Shown here: piece after piece, positions 6,133 to 9,758 of the stretch | Layout: the number at the start of each line of letters is the position of its first letter | Numbering within the stretch: position 1 is the first letter of the stretch | Source of the DNA: an uncultured Campylobacter sp. | GTDB taxonomy: Bacteria > Campylobacterota > Campylobacteria > Campylobacterales > Campylobacteraceae | NCBI RefSeq assembly: GCF_938018145.1 | Contig: NZ_CALIII010000227.1 | Span: 1 to 9,758, forward strand | DNA: 9,758 nucleotides | Reading direction: 5' to 3' | Notes under the pieces: model-generated | The model's database searches: none | What the model was told of the DNA's origin: nothing | The model's input: only the letters and a program-made list of their open reading frames with translations | Program-made: the position numbers and the translations under genes

Positions 6133-6150
6133 CAAATTTGATTTGTAAAT

Positions 6151-6918
6151 TTATCGCTTTACGGGCACTACGAACGGCATCCCGTCGTGCTCTAAAATTT
6201 CGCAGTCTAGTCCGTAAATTTCATATAAAATTTCTTTCGTATAAAGCTGCTTTGCCGTGCCTGCGTAGCGTATCTCGCCGTCTTTTAGCATCACGAGTTC
6301 GTCGCAAAACATAGCGGCTAAATTTAGATCGTGCAGCACGGCTACGGATAGTAAATTTAGCTCTCTAGTCAAATCCTCGCAGATCTTTAGCATCTGAACC
6401 CCATAGTTTAGATCTAGCGCGCTCGTAGGCTCGTCAAGAAGCAAAATTTTTGGCTCGCTAACTAGCGCTCTAGCTAGCAGCACTCGCTGAAATTCGCCGC
6501 CGCTTAGGGAGTGGGCGCTGCGTTTAGCAAACCGCTCTACGTCAAGCAGGCGCATGATCTCGTAGGTTTTGGCTACGTCGTTTGCGTCGTATCCGCTAAA
6601 CTGGCTTTTTAGATGGCAAAAGCGCCCCGTTAGCACGATATCCTCGACCGTTAGCGGCATACTTAGAACCGTTTTTTGCGGGACGAAGCCTAAAATTTTA
6701 GCCAGCTCTTTTAGCGAATAATCCTCCAGCTTTTTGTTTTCTAGTGTGATCACGCCGCTATTTGGCGATAAAATTCTTAGGATATTTTTTAAAAGAGTGG
6801 ATTTGCCGCAGCCGTTTGGGCCCAAAATGCCTACGAACCTACCGTTTTCAAGGCTCAAATTTACGTTTTTTAGTATCTCTTTTTTGCCGTAGCTAAAGCA
6901 TAGTTTTTCTACTTTCAC
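6151..6918 (-). CDS. ABC transporter ATP-binding protein, heme/iron-complex importer (FecE/HmuV-like)
   Basis: ATP-hydrolysing subunit on the cytoplasmic face of the importer. The 255 residues have every ABC motif: Walker A GPNGCGKST at 33-41, Q-loop Q81 in GFVPQK, signature LSGGE at 138-142, Walker B ILLLDEP at 158-164, D-loop SALD at 166-169 and the H-loop histidine H196 in VLHDLN. The pattern LSGGEFQRVLLARAL with LLDEPTSALDL is typical of the iron-siderophore/heme/B12 class. The start is GTG (minus-strand bases 6918-6916), one base after the TAA of the permease gene, with a GGAG site eight bases upstream inside the permease's last codons. It should pair as a dimer with two copies of that permease. 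The next gene, for the binding protein, begins after a 30-nt gap. Confidence 0.95.
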   Translation of the reverse strand: MKVEKLCFSYGKKEILKNVNLSLENGRFVGILGPNGCGKSTLLKNILRILSPNSGVITLENKKLEDYSLKELAKILGFVPQKTVLSMPLTVEDIVLTGRFCHLKSQFSGYDANDVAKTYEIMRLLDVERFAKRSAHSLSGGEFQRVLLARALVSEPKILLLDEPTSALDLNYGVQMLKICEDLTRELNLLSVAVLHDLNLAAMFCDELVMLKDGEIRYAGTAKQLYTKEILYEIYGLDCEILEHDGMPFVVPVKR

Positions 6919-6919
6919 C

Positions 6920-7900
6920 TTATATGCTCCTGCTTGAGCGGATAGCTAAAAATAGAAAAAACGGAGCGCCGAAAAACGCCGTAACCACGCCGATAGGTAC
7001 TTCAGTCGGGCTTAGGACGCTTTTGCCTATCGTGTCGCAGGCTAGCAGGAAAAACCCGCCCGCAAAGGCGCTAATGGGTATCAAAACGATGTTGCTCGAG
7101 GTTTTTAGTATCATGCGTAGCGTATGCGGGATGATGAGCCCCACAAAGCCTATCATGCCCGTAAACGCTACCGAAAACGCCACGGCTAAAGATGAAACGA
7201 TGAGTAGGCGTTTTTTCATCTTTTCTACGTCCACGCCTAGGCTTTGAGCCTCTTCGTCGCCGCTTAGGATGACGTTTAGCTCAAAGCGCTTAAAGTAAAA
7301 ATACGCCATAGATAGCACGAGAGGAACGCTGATGTAGGCGATCTTTTCCCAGTTTGCCGAGCCCACGTAGCCCATCATCCACGCTACTATCTTAAAGCTA
7401 TCCTCGCCGATGAGGTAGGTCGCAAAGCTCGTAAACGCGCCCAAAAACGACGAAAACGCGATACCGATGATAAGAAGCGTGGCGATGGATTTGCCTTTTT
7501 TGGAGAGTTTAAAGATCAGTACCGAAAGTATCGCCGCGCTAAAAAATGCAAACACGCCGTAGTAAAAATCGGGAAGCTTTAAAAGATAGGCCGCCACGGC
7601 GCCAAAGGTCGCGGCGGAGGCGATGCCGATGATGTAGGGGTCTGCTAGCGGGTTTAAAAACACGCTTTGCACGACGACGCCCGAGCTTGCCAAAAGCATG
7701 CCGATTAAAAAGGCCATGATGACGCGCGGCAGGCGGATCTCGAGCAGGATAGTTTCCTTTATCTCGTCTATCTCGCCGCCGCTTGCAAATTTGATGATAT
7801 CTTGCCACGAGATATCGGCTCCGCCAAGACTAAGCGAAAATATAAAAAGCAGCGCCGTAAGCGCCGCCAAAACCGCCGTAACTCCGTTTTTAGTAGGCAT
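6920..7900 (-). CDS. ABC transporter permease, FecCD family (HmuU/BtuC-like)
   Basis: Inner-membrane channel of the importer. The 326-residue protein is hydrophobic throughout, with roughly nine or ten membrane helices, as expected for FecCD permeases that work as homodimers. Diagnostic segments are RLPRVIMAFLIG (56-67), GVVVQ (74-78), NPLADPYIIG (83-92), GDEEAQSLGV (214-223, the cytoplasmic coupling loop that docks on the ATPase), GFVGLIIPH (251-259) and EVPIGVVTAFFGAPFF (300-315). The ATG at 7900 lies inside the receptor gene (11-nt overlap) with only a weak GAG-type ribosome site, so translation is probably coupled to the receptor. A single permease gene next to one ATPase and one binding protein is the standard type II importer set. 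Sequence cannot separate heme from B12 or siderophore use. Confidence 0.95.
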   Translation of the reverse strand: MPTKNGVTAVLAALTALLFIFSLSLGGADISWQDIIKFASGGEIDEIKETILLEIRLPRVIMAFLIGMLLASSGVVVQSVFLNPLADPYIIGIASAATFGAVAAYLLKLPDFYYGVFAFFSAAILSVLIFKLSKKGKSIATLLIIGIAFSSFLGAFTSFATYLIGEDSFKIVAWMMGYVGSANWEKIAYISVPLVLSMAYFYFKRFELNVILSGDEEAQSLGVDVEKMKKRLLIVSSLAVAFSVAFTGMIGFVGLIIPHTLRMILKTSSNIVLIPISAFAGGFFLLACDTIGKSVLSPTEVPIGVVTAFFGAPFFLFLAIRSSRSI

Positions 7901-9758
7901 ACTTAAACTCTACGTAGTAGTTTCTGTCGCGTGCGGGAACGTCTATGTCGATGTCATATTTTTTATCTAGCAAATTTTTCACGCCCGCCGCTATGGTAAA
8001 GCCCTTTAGTGGCCCGTAGCTAACGCCTAGATCGACCGTAGTTCTTCCGTTTACTTTTTTATACGAAGCCGTCTTGTGGCTAGAGCCGTATTTTATATCG
8101 GTCAAAATTTTAAATTTCCTAATCGGCTCGTAGTCTATACCTAATATAAATTTGCTCTTTTGCACGTAAGGGATCTCTTTGCCTTTGTCGGCGCCTGAGG
8201 AAATTTTAGCCTTTACGTAGGAGAAGGTTTGGCTAAGCCTTAGGCTATCTAGCAAGTACTGCTCCGCATAGAGCTCCGCGCCGTAGCGTCTAGTTTTGGT
8301 TAGGTTGTAGTATCTCCAGCCGTCGGTGATGCTTGGTCCCAGCGTTTGTCTGCCGATTTCGTCTTTGGTATCGGTTAAAAATAGCGTCGCGCTAATAAAT
8401 TGACCCCAAACCAAATCTTTAACGCCAGTTTCGTAGGTCTGATAAACTTCCGATTTTAGATTATTTATACGGTATGTTGTGCGGTTTATCTTGTCTATTA
8501 GCTGCACCGGCGTAGGAGATATGAAGCCGCGTTCAAATCTAAAATATAAATTTCCGCTGTCGGAATATTTAAAATTCGGCGTTATCTCGTAAGCGTAGTT
8601 GTTGTTTTTTTTGTTTCCTCGCATAGGCATACCGGCTACTGGTAAAACGGAGTTGCCCATTATTCTTTTTTGATTACTAAAGATATCGTAGTCGGCATTT
8701 TCGTATCTAGCTCCGGCGCTAAGCGAGAAAACGTCGGTAAAATCGTGTGTCTCTAGAAAATAAAACGAGTGCGTTATCTTTTCTATATCGTAGATGTAGT
8801 TAAACTTCATAGGTCCGGTTGCAAAGTCTAAAAATCTATCGCCGGTGTTTTTTTGATAGTCGTAGCCACCGATAAAATTTCCGCTGCCGTATTTGTATTT
8901 GGTTTTGAAATTCGCTCCGTATTTTTTGTCGTTAAATTTAGAGTCGTCCAGCGTCGTTTCTATTTTTTGATAAAACGGTGTAACGCTGGCTTCTATTTTT
9001 TCGAAATTTACGCTGTAATCCCCACTAACGCCTACTCTTTTTAGCACGTTTGCAGAGTTTTCGCCCGCACCCGCACTTCTTCTGTTTTGCGCTAGCTGAG
9101 CCTTGGTCGGGCTTGGAGAGATGCTTTGTTTTTCTTTATAGTAGCTTGGATTTATCGAGATGCTTTGAAAATCCGAAATTTTATAGGTTATGCCTAGGCT
9201 TGCATATTTGCCGTTGATGTCGCCGCCGTATCTATACGTGTTTTCTTTAAAACCCTTTACGTTAGCCTTTAAAAACAGTCGCTCGGCTACGGTGCCACCT
9301 ACGTTTAAATTTAAGTCTTTGTAGCCGTAGGAGCCAAGCTTGCTTGAGACTCCCGCGTAAAAATCCCTGGGTCTGGTCTTTGTTATAATGTTTATGACGC
9401 CGCCTCTAGTGCCGTTGCCGTAGAGCACGGCTCCACCGCCGGGGATTATTTCCACTCGCTCGATATCCTCGATAGGGATCAAATTTACCCGAACTGGATT
9501 TGGTGTGGAGTCAATCATATTCATTGCGCCTACGCCGTTAACCAGCACCTTGACGGCAATGTTTGATTGATTGCCCTGACCTCGCATGTCCACCGTAGTA
9601 CCCGCACCCCAGTTTACAAAGCTAACTCCCGCGGCTTTATCTAAAATTTCCTCCAAATCGCGATATCCACGGTTTTTCACGTCCTCTTGAGTTATTACCG
9701 TCACGTTTCTGGCCTCGTCTTTTAGCGCGCTTTCAAAGCCAGTCGTGGTTATGACGGT
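7890..9758 (-). CDS. TonB-dependent outer-membrane receptor, 5' end outside the window
   Basis: Outer-membrane gated barrel that imports a chelated metal or heme using TonB energy. 622 residues are visible and the frame is still open at the right edge; signal peptide and probably the TonB box are missing. Counting from the first visible codon, the plug begins with TVITTTGFESALKDEARN, continues with VTVITQEDV, RGQG (59-62), IERVEIIPGGGAVLYG (99-114) and GGVINIITK (119-127), and is followed by a complete barrel ending VEFKYAY with a terminal aromatic. The GTG at 9704 is internal, not the start, because the plug homology extends upstream of it. The barrel segment at 8448-8528 has FISPTP and NNLKSE where heme receptors carry FRAP and NPNL boxes, no histidine between them, and none in the visible plug. 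Heme is likely from the operon, but a siderophore ligand remains possible. Confidence 0.93.
   Translation of the reverse strand, partial: TVITTTGFESALKDEARNVTVITQEDVKNRGYRDLEEILDKAAGVSFVNWGAGTTVDMRGQGNQSNIAVKVLVNGVGAMNMIDSTPNPVRVNLIPIEDIERVEIIPGGGAVLYGNGTRGGVINIITKTRPRDFYAGVSSKLGSYGYKDLNLNVGGTVAERLFLKANVKGFKENTYRYGGDINGKYASLGITYKISDFQSISINPSYYKEKQSISPSPTKAQLAQNRRSAGAGENSANVLKRVGVSGDYSVNFEKIEASVTPFYQKIETTLDDSKFNDKKYGANFKTKYKYGSGNFIGGYDYQKNTGDRFLDFATGPMKFNYIYDIEKITHSFYFLETHDFTDVFSLSAGARYENADYDIFSNQKRIMGNSVLPVAGMPMRGNKKNNNYAYEITPNFKYSDSGNLYFRFERGFISPTPVQLIDKINRTTYRINNLKSEVYQTYETGVKDLVWGQFISATLFLTDTKDEIGRQTLGPSITDGWRYYNLTKTRRYGAELYAEQYLLDSLRLSQTFSYVKAKISSGADKGKEIPYVQKSKFILGIDYEPIRKFKILTDIKYGSSHKTASYKKVNGRTTVDLGVSYGPLKGFTIAAGVKNLLDKKYDIDIDVPARDRNYYVEFKYAY

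Noticed and set aside
7539..7808. Minus-strand 89-codon frame rich in arginine inside the permease gene
   Set aside because: It overlaps the FecCD permease in another frame, and its Arg/His-rich composition is an artefact of the GC-rich codons there.
7890..9704. GTG at 9704 as the receptor's true start
   Set aside because: The frame stays open to the window edge, and the 18 upstream residues (TVITTTGFESALKDEARN) match the normal beginning of a receptor plug, so the gene continues beyond the window.
1..9758. CRISPR array, insertion sequence, transposase or phage gene
   Set aside because: No spaced direct repeats, no transposase or integrase motifs, and all genes share the same composition and strand; the window looks like ordinary chromosome apart from the repeat cluster in the gap.

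Overview
The window looks like chromosome from an epsilonproteobacterium, most likely a Campylobacter of the oral or anaerobic type (showae/rectus/curvus/concisus-like). This is an inference from the protein style, a GC content that looks to be in the 40s percent, a short 409-residue Pgi, and an extreme excess of the palindrome AAATTT (about 69 copies by hand count). All nine supported genes are on the minus strand, so transcription runs from the right edge to the left.

Right and centre (about 9758 to 2784): one tightly packed operon of seven genes. In transcription order these are a TonB-dependent outer-membrane receptor (5' end cut by the window edge), a FecCD-family permease, an ABC ATPase, a periplasmic substrate-binding protein, TonB, a ChuW/HutW-type radical SAM enzyme and a flavodoxin-like protein. 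Neighbouring genes overlap (by 11, 1 and 4 nt) or nearly touch, except for a 30-nt gap before the binding-protein gene. Read together, the operon carries a ligand across the outer membrane with TonB energy, through the periplasm and inner membrane, and then breaks it down in the cytoplasm. The ChuW-type enzyme plus flavodoxin argue that the ligand is heme and that iron is released by oxygen-independent ring opening. The receptor itself does not show classic heme-receptor signatures, so the ligand rests on gene context. exbB/exbD, the operon promoter and any Fur site lie outside the window.

Middle gap (2144-2783, 640 bp): no convincing protein gene. It holds two hairpins just behind the heme operon that may terminate it, a complex nested inverted-repeat element at 2434-2621 built from three related units, a run of eight G at 2241-2248, 13 AAATTT palindromes, and a perfect TATAAT -10 box just upstream of galU.

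Left (2143 to 94): galU and pgi, overlapping by 14 nt, form a sugar-nucleotide/central-carbon pair. Pgi interconverts fructose-6-phosphate and glucose-6-phosphate; GalU makes UDP-glucose for surface glycans (the phosphoglucomutase step between them is not in the window). Positions 1-93 contain no supportable gene, only two small hairpins behind pgi.
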